This document shows, piece after piece, positions 18,363 through 26,201 of a DNA stretch of 64,000 bases; positions within the stretch are counted from its first letter, which is position 1; every line of letters begins with the position of its first letter. Made by a program: the position numbers and the translations under genes. This DNA comes from Virgibacillus_R byunsanensis (lineage in GTDB: Bacteria > Bacillota > Bacilli > Bacillales > Amphibacillaceae). The notes under the pieces are model-generated. The model ran no database searches. It worked only from the letters and a program-made list of their open reading frames with translations, and was not told the DNA's origin. Location: assembly GCF_042675965.1 (NCBI RefSeq), contig NZ_JBHTKJ010000039.1:10297-74296 (forward strand), given 5' to 3'.

Positions 18363-18389
18363 CTCTTCGTTAATACTACTAACGAAGAG
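18363..18389 (-). terminator. Terminator of rph-rdgB-ysnB
   Basis: 10-bp perfect stem (ctcttcgtta/taacgaagag) with a seven-base loop, starting one base after the ysnB stop and followed by TTTT. Confidence 0.8.
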
Positions 18390-18390
18390 C

Positions 18391-18903
18391 CTAGCTTAAT
18401 GTAGTAGTATAAGAAAGTTCTTTCACCTGTTCACCAGATAACGAAAAAAATGTAATACTAATATTATCCTTAGATTCCCATTCCATCAAAGCGTACGTCT
18501 TTTCTGGTCTGTTTCTTGGTAACCTAACACTCCCAGGATTAATAAAGAGCTGATCTGCAACCTTCTGTGCTCCAGCAATGTGTGTATGACCATAACAAAT
18601 TACCTTAGCACTATTTTCCTCGGCTCGGTAAGATAATTTCATTAAGTTAGATTTTACATCATGGAGATGACCATGCGTTATAAAAATATGTAACCCATCA
18701 ACTGAATGCACTTGTTCATCTGGATATCTGTCATCAAAATCACAATTACCTCCAACCTTTAAAAATTTGGCCATCTCGGGGGTGTCCATTTCTAATTCTG
18801 AATCCCCGCAATGAATCATATGATCTATGTCGTGACGATTTTTAATCTCAAGAATTTCTTCCGTTAATCCATGACTATCACTCATTATTAGCACTTTTGG
18901 CAT
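18391..18903 (-). CDS. ysnB: Metallophosphoesterase YsnB (YfcE/MJ0936 family)
   Basis: 170 residues with all five metal-binding blocks of the calcineurin-like family: SDSHG (~8), HCGDSE (~33), VGGNCDFDD, ITHGHLHDV and CYGHTHIAG. Predicted divalent-metal phosphodiesterase of unknown physiological substrate. ATG at 18903 is chosen over an upstream GTG at 18912 because GAGGTG lies six bases before it. It is third in rph-rdgB-ysnB, 13 bases after rdgB. Confidence 0.92.
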   Translation of the reverse strand: MPKVLIMSDSHGLTEEILEIKNRHDIDHMIHCGDSELEMDTPEMAKFLKVGGNCDFDDRYPDEQVHSVDGLHIFITHGHLHDVKSNLMKLSYRAEENSAKVICYGHTHIAGAQKVADQLFINPGSVRLPRNRPEKTYALMEWESKDNISITFFSLSGEQVKELSYTTTLS

Positions 18904-18916
18904 GAAAATCACCTCA

Positions 18917-19516
18917 TTATTTGCGAATATCTTTTACCCATTCTTCTAATTGGTCAATTGCGTTTTTACGATGACTTATTTTGTTTTTTTCGTTAGGCTG
19001 CAATTGAGCCATTGTTTGTGAATGACCATTCGGGACAAATATTGGATCATACCCGAAACCATTCTCCCCAATAGGTGATAATGCTATTTTTCCTTCACAA
19101 TATCCTGCACGGAAGATGGTTTCTTCTTGGGGTTTTGCTATAGCAAGTACACATACAAACCGTGCTGTTCGCTTATCCTTTGAAACTTCTTTTAATTCAC
19201 TAAGTACCTTTTCTACATTTGCTTCATCACTTTTAGCTTCCCCAGCATATCTAGCTGAAAAAATTCCTGGTCTACCATTTAATGCATCAATTTCTAAACC
19301 CGAATCGTCTGCCAATACAGGAATTTGCATCATTTGAGCTATTTGCTCTGCTTTTAATGCAGCGTTTTCCTCAAATGTTGCACCTGTTTCCTCTATATCT
19401 TTAATATCCTCGGGTATATCTAGTAAAGATACGGCATTTATACCATAATCACTAAAAAATGCTTTAAATTCTTTTGCTTTTCCAGGATTTTTAGTTGCGA
19501 TTAAAATCTGTTTCAT
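18917..19516 (-). CDS. rdgB: XTP/dITP diphosphatase (RdgB/HAM1 family)
   Basis: 199 residues. Removes non-canonical purine nucleotides (XTP, dITP) by hydrolysis to the monophosphate. Hallmarks: ATKNPGKAKEFKAFF near the N-terminus, VLADDSGLEIDALNGRPGIFSARYAG (the metal and nucleotide site) and GFGYDPIFVP near the C-terminus. Located 12 bases after rph, as in many Firmicutes. Confidence 0.96.
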   Translation of the reverse strand: MKQILIATKNPGKAKEFKAFFSDYGINAVSLLDIPEDIKDIEETGATFEENAALKAEQIAQMMQIPVLADDSGLEIDALNGRPGIFSARYAGEAKSDEANVEKVLSELKEVSKDKRTARFVCVLAIAKPQEETIFRAGYCEGKIALSPIGENGFGYDPIFVPNGHSQTMAQLQPNEKNKISHRKNAIDQLEEWVKDIRK

Positions 19517-19528
19517 TATCGTATCCCC

Positions 19529-20287
19529 TCACTGATTATATGGTACCGTTTCTCCAACACGTTGACCTAACTCTCCTAGTATGTCTTTTTGTATGTCCAT
19601 AATCTCATTTATACCCTCATTTGCCAAGGTAAGCATTTTCAATAGTTGATTATGTGTAAATGTGGCTTCTTCTCCAGTACCTTGGATTTCTACAAACTCA
19701 CCCGAGCCTGTCATCACGATGTTCATATCAACAAGTGCTTTGGAATCTTCTTCATAATTTAAGTCCAAAGTCTCATTACCATCAGGTAAAACACCTACAG
19801 ATGTAGCTGCCAAAAAATCTGTAACAGGCATTTTTTCAATTCTTTTTGATTCCAGTAACTTACCAAAGGCTAGGACCATTGCAATAAACGCACCTGTAAT
19901 AGAAGCTGTTCTAGTACCCCCATCTGCTTGAATCACATCACAATCTATCCATACGGTTCGTTCCCCTATCCTGTCTAAATCAACAACAGAACGTAATGCT
20001 CTTCCAATTAATCGTTGTATTTCCATTGTTCGCCCGCTTACTTTTCCTTTTGATGATTCACGAATGTTACGCTGATCTGTTGCACGAGGAAGCATCGCAT
20101 ATTCTGCAGTTATCCAACCTTTCCCTTTGCCACGCATAAATGGAGGAACTCTATCTTCAATACTTGCATTACATATTACCTTTGTGTCTCCTACTTGGAT
20201 AAGCACAGAACCTTCTGGATGTTTCACAAAATCAGGTACAACAGTAATTGATCGTAAACTATTTAGGCTTCTTTTATCTTTTCTCAT
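19529..20287 (-). CDS. rph: Ribonuclease PH
   Basis: 252 residues. Phosphorolytic 3'-5' exoribonuclease that trims tRNA 3' ends. Motifs include GSVLIQVGDTKVICNASIE, GWITAEYAMLPRATDQR, the phosphate-binding GRTMEIQRLIGRALR and DCDVIQADGGTRTASITGA. A longer reading to 20335 exists, but ATG at 20287 has AGGAGG nine bases upstream and gives MRKDKRSLNSLR. An extended -10 element (TGTTACGAT, 20316-20324) may drive rph-rdgB-ysnB, because the repeat and IS upstream cut it off from gerM. Confidence 0.96.
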   Translation of the reverse strand: MRKDKRSLNSLRSITVVPDFVKHPEGSVLIQVGDTKVICNASIEDRVPPFMRGKGKGWITAEYAMLPRATDQRNIRESSKGKVSGRTMEIQRLIGRALRSVVDLDRIGERTVWIDCDVIQADGGTRTASITGAFIAMVLAFGKLLESKRIEKMPVTDFLAATSVGVLPDGNETLDLNYEEDSKALVDMNIVMTGSGEFVEIQGTGEEATFTHNQLLKMLTLANEGINEIMDIQKDILGELGQRVGETVPYNQ

Positions 20288-20684
20288 ATAAAACTCCTCC
20301 TCATTTTCAACGTTTATCGTAACACATTTTGCCAAAAGAAAACTATTGAAATGTTAGTCTTTAATTCAGGCTGTTTTCGTAAAGATTGTTGCTTTTGAGG
20401 GAATAGATATAAACTGCGACATAACTTCTTTGTGGATTGTTTTCTCGACATCGAGTGCTATAAAGCCGCTTCGGTAGAATACTTCGCTTTCCGTGGGCAC
20501 GGCCTCAGCCCTCCTCAGAAGCAAAGAACGCTTCTTCCGGGGTCTTCGGACACGTGCTGTTCCCACAGGAGTTATCATGAACGAAACTAGCCCCTTTATC
20601 GTAAAAACGTAGATTAATTTGGTAATACTGAATTACTAAGTAAGAAAACCAAATCAGAGCTATAATACGAAAGGAGCTAGTAAT

Positions 20685-21800
20685 ATGAATGATATCACAA
20701 AATACGTAGGTTTAGACGTATCAAAAGAAAAAATTGCAGTAGCAGTTGCAGAGGAGGGTCGTTCAAAACCGAGATATGTTGGCATGATTAACTATACGGT
20801 AGAGGCGATTAGAAAACTAATAAAAAAATTAGGAGAACCGGAACAGCTTCGGTTTTGTTATGAAGCTGGGCCAACAGGATACGGACTCTATCGACTTCTT
20901 AAGAATATGGATATTGAATGTGAAGTGATAGCACCGTCGTTAATACCTCAGAAACCTGGGGATCGCGTAAAGACCGACAGACGTGATGCCATTAATCTCG
21001 CAACACTTTATCGTGCTGGAGAATTAACACCTATCTATGTACCAACAGAAGATGATGAAGCATTACGCGATTTAGTTCGAGCACGCGAGGACGTAAAGGA
21101 AGATGAATTAAGAGCGAAACATAGACTAACAAAGTTTCTTTTAAGAAGTGAAATAAGACCCCCTATGGGTACCAAAAAATGGACAGTGAAATATTGGGAT
21201 TGGTTAGACAAATTGACATTTGAGCGGTCTGCATCCCGTGTGGCTTTCCAAGAATATTTACAACAACTAAAAGAATTTCAGCAACGATTAAAACTATTAG
21301 AAAAGGAAATCGAGGAACAATCCAAAGAAGGAGTCCACGCGCCAATGATCCAAACCCTTATGGCATTACGTGGAGTGGCAGTTATTACAGCTACTAGTTT
21401 GGTTGCAGAAATTGGATCATTCAAGCGATTTCAGAACCCAAAACAATTTATGTCATACACCGGACTAGTACCAAGTGAAAGTTCCAGTGGTTTATCACGG
21501 AAATTAGGTAACATAACTAAAACCGGGAATCGACATGTGCGAAGATTGTTGATAGAGGCCGCGTGGAGTTATAGGTATCAGCCAGCAGTCAAAGGAGAGT
21601 TGAAAAAAAGACAAAAAGGACAACCAACCAATATCTTAGCAATTTCGTGGGAGGCCCAAACTCGCTTGCATAAAAAATATTTTCGTCTATTAGGACGTGG
21701 AAAAGAGAGCGGAAAAGCTATTACCGCAACTGCGAGAGAATTGGCAGGTTTCATTTGGGCAATTTCCAATGAATCTAATTGTGAGGCTAAGACGAATTAA
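20685..21800 (+). CDS. IS110-family transposase (DEDD recombinase)
   Basis: 371 residues, intact. N-terminal RuvC-like DEDD domain with D in YVGLDVSKEKI, E in FCYEAGPTGYGLYRLL and two D residues in VKTDRRDAINLATLY. The C-terminal Transposase_20 domain contains MALRGVAVITATSLVAEIGS and GLVPSESSSG, the serine-bearing motif, then TKTGNRHVRRLLIEAAWSY. GGAG precedes the ATG by nine bases and TATAAT lies upstream at about 20663. In this family the enzyme works with a bridge RNA encoded in the IS noncoding end. All key residues are present, so it may be active. Confidence 0.93.
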   Translation: MNDITKYVGLDVSKEKIAVAVAEEGRSKPRYVGMINYTVEAIRKLIKKLGEPEQLRFCYEAGPTGYGLYRLLKNMDIECEVIAPSLIPQKPGDRVKTDRRDAINLATLYRAGELTPIYVPTEDDEALRDLVRAREDVKEDELRAKHRLTKFLLRSEIRPPMGTKKWTVKYWDWLDKLTFERSASRVAFQEYLQQLKEFQQRLKLLEKEIEEQSKEGVHAPMIQTLMALRGVAVITATSLVAEIGSFKRFQNPKQFMSYTGLVPSESSSGLSRKLGNITKTGNRHVRRLLIEAAWSYRYQPAVKGELKKRQKGQPTNILAISWEAQTRLHKKYFRLLGRGKESGKAITATARELAGFIWAISNESNCEAKTN

Positions 21801-22081
21801 GTCAGGTTTCTTATAGGTTAAAAGAGTAAGAAAGTTATGTGAAAAGGGAATGAATATAGGGCTCGGAGGCAAAGGTAAAACCGTAGAGGAGAACGCACGA
21901 CGTAGACTTGTGCTAGCCATAAAATTGGTGAACGCACGCAAGGAGTTCGTGTAAGATCCTTAGACGGAGAGATAAAATGTGAGAACCCACGGATATCAGT
22001 ATGCTTATCGGAGTAGAGAATTTTTGCCTTCGTGCCGTGTATTTATCTTCTTTATAAAATAAAGGAAGGGGATAATCATTA

Positions 22082-22179
22082 TTCTTAGCTTTTTTTAGGA
22101 TCTCAGTCTTCTGATTGACAGTCAAGGAAAGCACTTGACAATCAATCAGAAGACTGAGAAAGAGTTAGCAAGCTAAGAA
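22082..22179 (+). ncRNA. Large compound hairpin in the IS 3' noncoding end (bridge-RNA candidate region)
   Basis: Nested perfect stems: 10 bp outer (ttcttagctt/aagctaagaa), 18 bp middle (22101-22118 with 22142-22159) and 6 bp inner (gtcaag/cttgac). The noncoding stretch between transposase stop and right end (21801-22299) is where IS1111-type elements encode their bridge RNA. Whether this hairpin belongs to that RNA or is a separate structure is not known. Confidence 0.4.
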
Positions 22180-22497
22180 GAAGGATATATTGTAGCAGGA
22201 TACTGCTTACAAATATAAATTAAAAAAAGAGTGAAAAGACTCTTTAATTAAGGTTGCGCAAAAAACCTATTCTTAATAATGTGTGAGGGGGAACTTGACA
22301 GTTTCGTTCATATCAGTCTACGTATTCTACCTACGCTAATCATGGCTCACTGGAAGGATCAAAGCGAAGTGTATTTCCAGAGCGAGTAAAAGCACTCCCC
22401 AATCATCTCAAGTTAAGTCGCAGTTTACATTAACTATGATAATAAAAAAGCATCCATGCGTATAAAAACAGTCTTTATAAATTTTACGAAACAAAAA

Positions 22498-22518
22498 GAG
22501 GCCGTTCTATTCAGCCTC
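22498..22518 (-). terminator. Terminator of gerM
   Basis: 5-bp GC-rich stem (gaggc/gcctc) followed on the minus strand by TTTTTG, 46 bases after the gerM stop. Confidence 0.7.
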
Positions 22519-22564
22519 ACTTTATCGTACTCATAATGATGAAATATATTCATTAAAAAATAGC

Positions 22565-23632
22565 TTATAGTTTATCCATCGGAGTAAATGAATTTTTTGT
22601 CACAGGCTCATTATAAACTTCTCCATTTTCATTAAATAGTTGTTCTACATCTTCTACTTTGACTTGCACCGCTTCAACAGCCTGTTGTTCTGTTAATGTT
22701 AAGACTAGTGTTTCCATAACCTCATCTGAGATTGTTCCTTTTTCCATATCTTGCAGTATTTCTTGACTGAATACCAGTTCCATTACACCACCGTTTAAAG
22801 TTGGATCATTTGCAAGAGAAACTTCTGTGTTAAAGACATGGGTTGCATTAACCTGGTAACCTGGTCCTTTTAAGAGAGCTTGCACAATTGAACTGTATAG
22901 ATCATTATTGTCTACTTCAAGATACTGTGTTACTGGAACAAAATACTGATTCTCGTTATACTCTGTTGGGTAGTACAATGTAACAGCTTTGCTATCTAAT
23001 AAGTCAACCGTATCTGTCTCCACCAGATTAATTCCATTAGCTCTTGAATAGCCATCAGCAATAGGTGTTCCATTTACAGGCATTTCCTCTTGGGGTTGGC
23101 CATTAATTCTCAATTGAACCCTATCAACACTGTCAAACTGCGTTAATGTATAGGTCATTGATTGAAGTACTTTTAACTCATCCTTTGCTTCGTAGTTTTC
23201 AAATTCACTAGAAACATCAACAATCACTACTCCATCTTCTTGTAAGCTCAATCCCAACACTTCTGTCCCAGCTGGCAATATTGCTTGAAATCCATTAGGT
23301 AACAGTTGCGTTACTGGTCCGTCCTTTACAAGATACTGTAAAGCTTGTTCGGCTACTTCTTTAGAATCCATACTTGGTAGTTCCAACGTTTGTGGGGCCA
23401 CCATTCCATTCGCATCAACCAAAAATAATTGTCTTGCTACCGTTTCTGATTCCATGTTCTCTTCATCAGCCTCTGTATCACTTTCATTCGTTGCATCTTC
23501 CTGATTATTTACTGCCTCCGCGTCCTGAGGTGGATCCAACTCCTCAACTGATTGTTCCCCTTGAAAACAACCTGCTAAAATGACGGAAAGACTCATTAAT
23601 AACGATAAATATACTATACCGCGTTTCTGCAT
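22565..23632 (-). CDS. gerM: Spore germination and cortex protein GerM (lipoprotein)
   Basis: 355 residues. Lipoprotein signal ending in LAGC (Cys about residue 22), then an acidic Glu/Asp/Asn-rich linker to about residue 60, then two GerMN repeats (about 65-200 and 210-345), each with a QALLKGPxxQ- or YLVKDGPVTQLLP-like block. In B. subtilis GerM is needed for sporulation and germination and sits outside the forespore or cell membrane. It lies between racE and rph as in B. subtilis, but the IS and repeat now separate it from rph. Confidence 0.93.
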   Translation of the reverse strand: MQKRGIVYLSLLMSLSVILAGCFQGEQSVEELDPPQDAEAVNNQEDATNESDTEADEENMESETVARQLFLVDANGMVAPQTLELPSMDSKEVAEQALQYLVKDGPVTQLLPNGFQAILPAGTEVLGLSLQEDGVVIVDVSSEFENYEAKDELKVLQSMTYTLTQFDSVDRVQLRINGQPQEEMPVNGTPIADGYSRANGINLVETDTVDLLDSKAVTLYYPTEYNENQYFVPVTQYLEVDNNDLYSSIVQALLKGPGYQVNATHVFNTEVSLANDPTLNGGVMELVFSQEILQDMEKGTISDEVMETLVLTLTEQQAVEAVQVKVEDVEQLFNENGEVYNEPVTKNSFTPMDKL

Positions 23633-23722
23633 GCTAATCCCTCCTACGATGGTTTGTACTATTATATATACGAGCCCATTGTAAATTTAGACCAATCTAT
23701 CCTAGAAAAGTAGTAAATAAAA

Positions 23723-23755
23723 AATCAGGACTCTCATTTTGAGAATCCTGATTTC
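23723..23755 (-). terminator. Terminator of racE
   Basis: 15-bp stem with one mismatch and a three-base loop (aaatcagga.../...tcctgattt), overlapping the racE stop codon and followed by Ts on the minus strand. Confidence 0.8.
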
Positions 23756-24569
23756 AGCAAATAATTGCTTTTTCAATCGTAGCCGTTTGTAAGTTTTCAA
23801 TCGTTTTTTCGAAAATACTCTCCGCAATTTCAGTAAATATATCCAATTCACCAGTTGTATAAAATCGATGCTCAGGAGTATGAGACCGTTTATTCAATAG
23901 CTGGTGAACATCAAGGATAGTACTAGTTTCTCGTGCTGTTTCTTCACTTGAAGATATAATAGTTACATGTGAACCGATAAACGCTTGTATGGTATCCTTT
24001 AATAGAGGATAGTGTGTGCATCCAAGAATTAATGTATCTATGTGATTGTTTTGCTTCATTGACAATAATGATTCTTCAACTACTTGTTCTGCTTGTTCTC
24101 CAGTTACAATGCCTTGCTCAACCATCGGAACGAACATGGGACATGCTAATGAATTAACGTGTATCCGAGAATTAATACTTTTTAGTGCTTCTGTATAGGC
24201 ATTGCTTCGAATTGTTCCTTCTGTACCAATTACACCTATATGATTATTACTCGTAAATTTTATGGCCGCCCTAGACCCCGGTTGAATAACTCCTATAACA
24301 GGAATATTCAATTTTTGTTTAAGCTCTGATAATGTGAAAGCTGTGGCGGTATTACAGGCAACCACTAATATCTTTATTTGTTTTTTCAACAGGAAATCAA
24401 CCATTTCCCAAGTAAACTTTTTAACTTCTTCTTTTGATCTAGGGCCATAAGGGCACCTGAGTGTATCACCTAAATAAATAAGTTTTTCATTTGGCAATTG
24501 GCGCATAAGTTCATTCGCAACTGTCAACCCCCCTACCCCCGAGTCGATAACACCTATTGCTTGGTTCAA
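23754..24569 (-). CDS. racE: Glutamate racemase
   Basis: Interconverts L- and D-glutamate for peptidoglycan; 271 residues. The catalytic cysteines are in VACNTATAF and LGCTHYPLL; IGVIDSGVGGLTVANELMRQLP opens the protein and YLGDTLRCPYGPR follows. ATG at 24602 would add 11 residues and overlap ysmB; ATG at 24575 has its GAGG only two bases away. TTG at 24569, with GAGG eight bases upstream, gives the normal family length and is preferred with moderate certainty. Confidence 0.93.
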   Translation of the reverse strand: MNQAIGVIDSGVGGLTVANELMRQLPNEKLIYLGDTLRCPYGPRSKEEVKKFTWEMVDFLLKKQIKILVVACNTATAFTLSELKQKLNIPVIGVIQPGSRAAIKFTSNNHIGVIGTEGTIRSNAYTEALKSINSRIHVNSLACPMFVPMVEQGIVTGEQAEQVVEESLLSMKQNNHIDTLILGCTHYPLLKDTIQAFIGSHVTIISSSEETARETSTILDVHQLLNKRSHTPEHRFYTTGELDIFTEIAESIFEKTIENLQTATIEKAIIC

Positions 24570-24591
24570 AAACATCGCCTCTTCTATGCTG

Positions 24592-25044
24592 TTATTTTTC
24601 ATTGATGTTTTTCATCTGCTCATATAAAAATTCTAGTAATTCATTTAAAGTTCCTGTCTGTTCTCCGGAAAATTGCTCTAATACTTCACCTAAATATTCT
24701 TGTCGTTTGATGATTACTTCTTTAATCACTGATCTTCCTTTATCTAACACGTGTATTCGAACAACTCGGCGGTCGTTTAAATCACGCACTCTTTTAACGA
24801 GTTTATTTTTTTCCATTCGGTCGACAAGATCTGTAGTCGTACTAAAAGCTAGACCATTTTTATTGGATAATTCTCCAATTGTTAGGTCGCCTTCTTCTGT
24901 CAACCATTGTAAAGCAATGAATTGTGGTGAAGTTATAGGATAATTATTTAAAATTTTTCTCCCATTTTGTTTAATAGCACCAGAAATATAACGTAGTCGT
25001 TTCTCTATTTCAGCTATTGCTTCTGTGGATACATCTTCTTTCAA
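24592..25044 (-). CDS. ysmB: MarR-family transcriptional regulator YsmB
   Basis: 150 residues with a winged helix-turn-helix (LTIGELSNKNGLAFSTTTDLVDRMEKNKLVKRVRDLNDRR split over about residues 60-103), the MarR signature including the DxRxxxIxL-type wing (DLNDRRVVRIHVLDKG). TTG at 25044 is chosen because GGGAGG lies eight bases upstream; a longer reading from 25080 lacks a ribosome site. Ligand and targets unknown. It precedes racE as in B. subtilis. Confidence 0.9.
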   Translation of the reverse strand: MKEDVSTEAIAEIEKRLRYISGAIKQNGRKILNNYPITSPQFIALQWLTEEGDLTIGELSNKNGLAFSTTTDLVDRMEKNKLVKRVRDLNDRRVVRIHVLDKGRSVIKEVIIKRQEYLGEVLEQFSGEQTGTLNELLEFLYEQMKNINEK

Positions 25045-25303
25045 ACAGGTAACCTCCCAATATTCCCTATATTTAAGCATATTTTAACATACTTTTAGAA
25101 ATACAGTATTTAGTAATGTCTTTGTAGTATATTTTACTATCCTATTCAATTCCTTTATATTTGTTTTTTCAATATGTTGGTATTCATTATATTTCCATAT
25201 ATCTATTATAACAAAAACAGTTCCATTCAATGTGCAAAAATGCCTCTACAAATAACAGTCATATTATTGCTGAATTAATCAGCTATCCCTTATATTTGTG
25301 CGC

Positions 25304-25330
25304 ACCGTTTACACTTAGCTTCATAAACTA
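25304..25330 (+). promoter_or_regulatory. Sigma-K promoter of gerE
   Basis: AC (25304-25305), 16 bases, CATAAACTA (25322-25330), an excellent match to the sigma-K pattern AC-N16-CATAnnnTA. It lies 60 bases upstream of gerE, a known late mother-cell gene. The remainder of 25081-25303 is AT-rich with nothing recognised. Confidence 0.75.
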
Positions 25331-25390
25331 TATTGACTAAATAATTTCCCTTCATTATGCAGTTCTATGACAGCAAGGAGGGGTTAACAT

Positions 25391-25615
25391 TTGAAGGACA
25401 ACGAGTACAAACCGAAGCAATTATTAACAAAACGTGAAAAAGAGGTATTCGAACTCTTAGTACAAGACAAAACAACAAAGGAAATTGCCCAGGAATTGTT
25501 TATATCTGAAAAAACTGTCCGTAACCACATTTCAAATGCTATGCAAAAATTAGGAGTCAAGGGGCGATCACAAGCTGTAGTAGAGCTCCTTCGCATGGGG
25601 GAACTAAAGCTCTAA
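25391..25615 (+). CDS. gerE: Spore coat transcription regulator GerE
   Basis: 74 residues, the exact length of B. subtilis GerE, consisting of little more than a LuxR-type helix-turn-helix (LTKREKEVFELLVQDKTT, then KEIAQELFISEKTVRNHISN). It binds DNA late in sporulation to switch sigma-K-dependent coat genes. The start is TTG with AAGGAGGGG upstream. It sits on the plus strand, divergent from ysmB, and shares a terminator with the convergent ysmA. Confidence 0.97.
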   Translation: MKDNEYKPKQLLTKREKEVFELLVQDKTTKEIAQELFISEKTVRNHISNAMQKLGVKGRSQAVVELLRMGELKL

Positions 25616-25618
25616 AAA

Positions 25619-25649
25619 AAAACCGGCTTTCTTATTGAAAGTCGGTTTT
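25619..25649. terminator. Bidirectional terminator between gerE and ysmA
   Basis: 13-bp stem with one wobble pair (aaaaccggctttc/gaaagtcggtttt) and a five-base loop. It begins four bases after the gerE stop and covers the last codons of ysmA. Confidence 0.85.
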
Positions 25650-26120
25650 TGGCTTCTCGTCTTTTGATGAAATTATTTTTTTAAGAAGCTTTTCTTTCAT
25701 AGAATCACTTAGCGGAACTGGTTTACCTATTTCAGGATGAATATAAACTAATCTACCGCGTCCTGTTAAACATACATCACCTTTTTCGTCCATCGCCATG
25801 TAATGTACATCAAACGACGTGTTACCTATATGATTTACTTTTACGTACAGCTTAATATGATCATTAAAAAATAGTTGTTTATGATAATCACATTGCAAAT
25901 CTGCAACAATCGGTATTCCTTCATCATTTTGTTCATTTCCGAATAACCCTATTGATTTTAGAAACTCAATTCGGGCTTCTTCAAAATAAATAAAAGGTGA
26001 GACATTATTTACATGACCAAACATGTCTGTCTCTGAAAACCGAATTTTTATTGGAACGTAAAACGAAAATTCAGATCTCCATGTTTCAATATCTTCAACA
26101 TATGTAACTGATTTCAACAT
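25632..26120 (-). CDS. ysmA: Acyl-CoA thioesterase, hotdog fold (YsmA)
   Basis: 162 residues of the 4-hydroxybenzoyl-CoA thioesterase type: IRFSETDMFGHVNNVSPFIY holds the catalytic Asp, and FEEARIEFLKSIG follows. Probably hydrolyses acyl-CoA thioesters; the substrate is unknown. GGAGG precedes ATG at 26120 by three bases and a TTG at 26117 by six, so either may start. The C-terminal codons form part of the gerE terminator hairpin. Same neighbourhood as in B. subtilis. Confidence 0.88.
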   Translation of the reverse strand: MLKSVTYVEDIETWRSEFSFYVPIKIRFSETDMFGHVNNVSPFIYFEEARIEFLKSIGLFGNEQNDEGIPIVADLQCDYHKQLFFNDHIKLYVKVNHIGNTSFDVHYMAMDEKGDVCLTGRGRLVYIHPEIGKPVPLSDSMKEKLLKKIISSKDEKPKTDFQ

Positions 26121-26150
26121 AATCCTCCATTCCTTGCTTAGAAAAAGAAA

Positions 26151-26180
26151 TGACCCTTACCATATGTCTGGTAAGGGTCA
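26151..26180 (-). terminator. Terminator of sdhCAB
   Basis: 12-bp perfect stem (tgacccttacca/tggtaagggtca), six-base loop, then TTTCTTTTTC on the minus strand; 21 bases after sdhB. Confidence 0.9.
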
Positions 26181-26201
26181 TGGTATTTTTACAACATATA
26201 A

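Larger units (their letters stand above)
20574..22314 (+). mobile_element. IS110-family insertion sequence, IS1111-like layout
   Basis: About 1.74 kb. Twelve-base inverted repeats atgaacgaaact (20577-20588) and agtttcgttcat (22300-22311) lie just inside the ends. One transposase gene is followed by about 500 bases of structured noncoding DNA, as in the IS1111 subgroup with its subterminal repeats. Flanking sequence reads ...aggagt before and agtctacg... after, so the IS seems to have entered an existing repeat. Exact end bases are inferred. Confidence 0.75.
20369..22490. repeat. Palindromic repeat element, family C, copy 1, split by an IS
   Basis: Left arm 20369-20426 (58 bases) matches the inverted right arm of copy 2 (29913-29970) at about 53 of 58 positions. 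The right arm, about 22411-22473 with weaker similarity to 22490, matches the left arm of copy 2. Interior flanks next to the arms (tctcgaca-cgagtgctata on the left, gcgaagtgtatttccagag on the right) are also shared. The interior holds a GC-richer palindromic stretch (20490-20573). IS DNA occupies 20574-22314; without it the element would be about 380 bases. Confidence 0.75.

Noticed and set aside
20366..20578. Minus-strand frame across the left part of repeat copy 1
   Set aside because: Arginine-rich translation of a GC-rich palindromic repeat; no ribosome site.
21913..22134. Minus-strand frame in the IS 3' end
   Set aside because: No ribosome site, overlaps the large hairpin, and IS110 elements normally carry noncoding RNA here.
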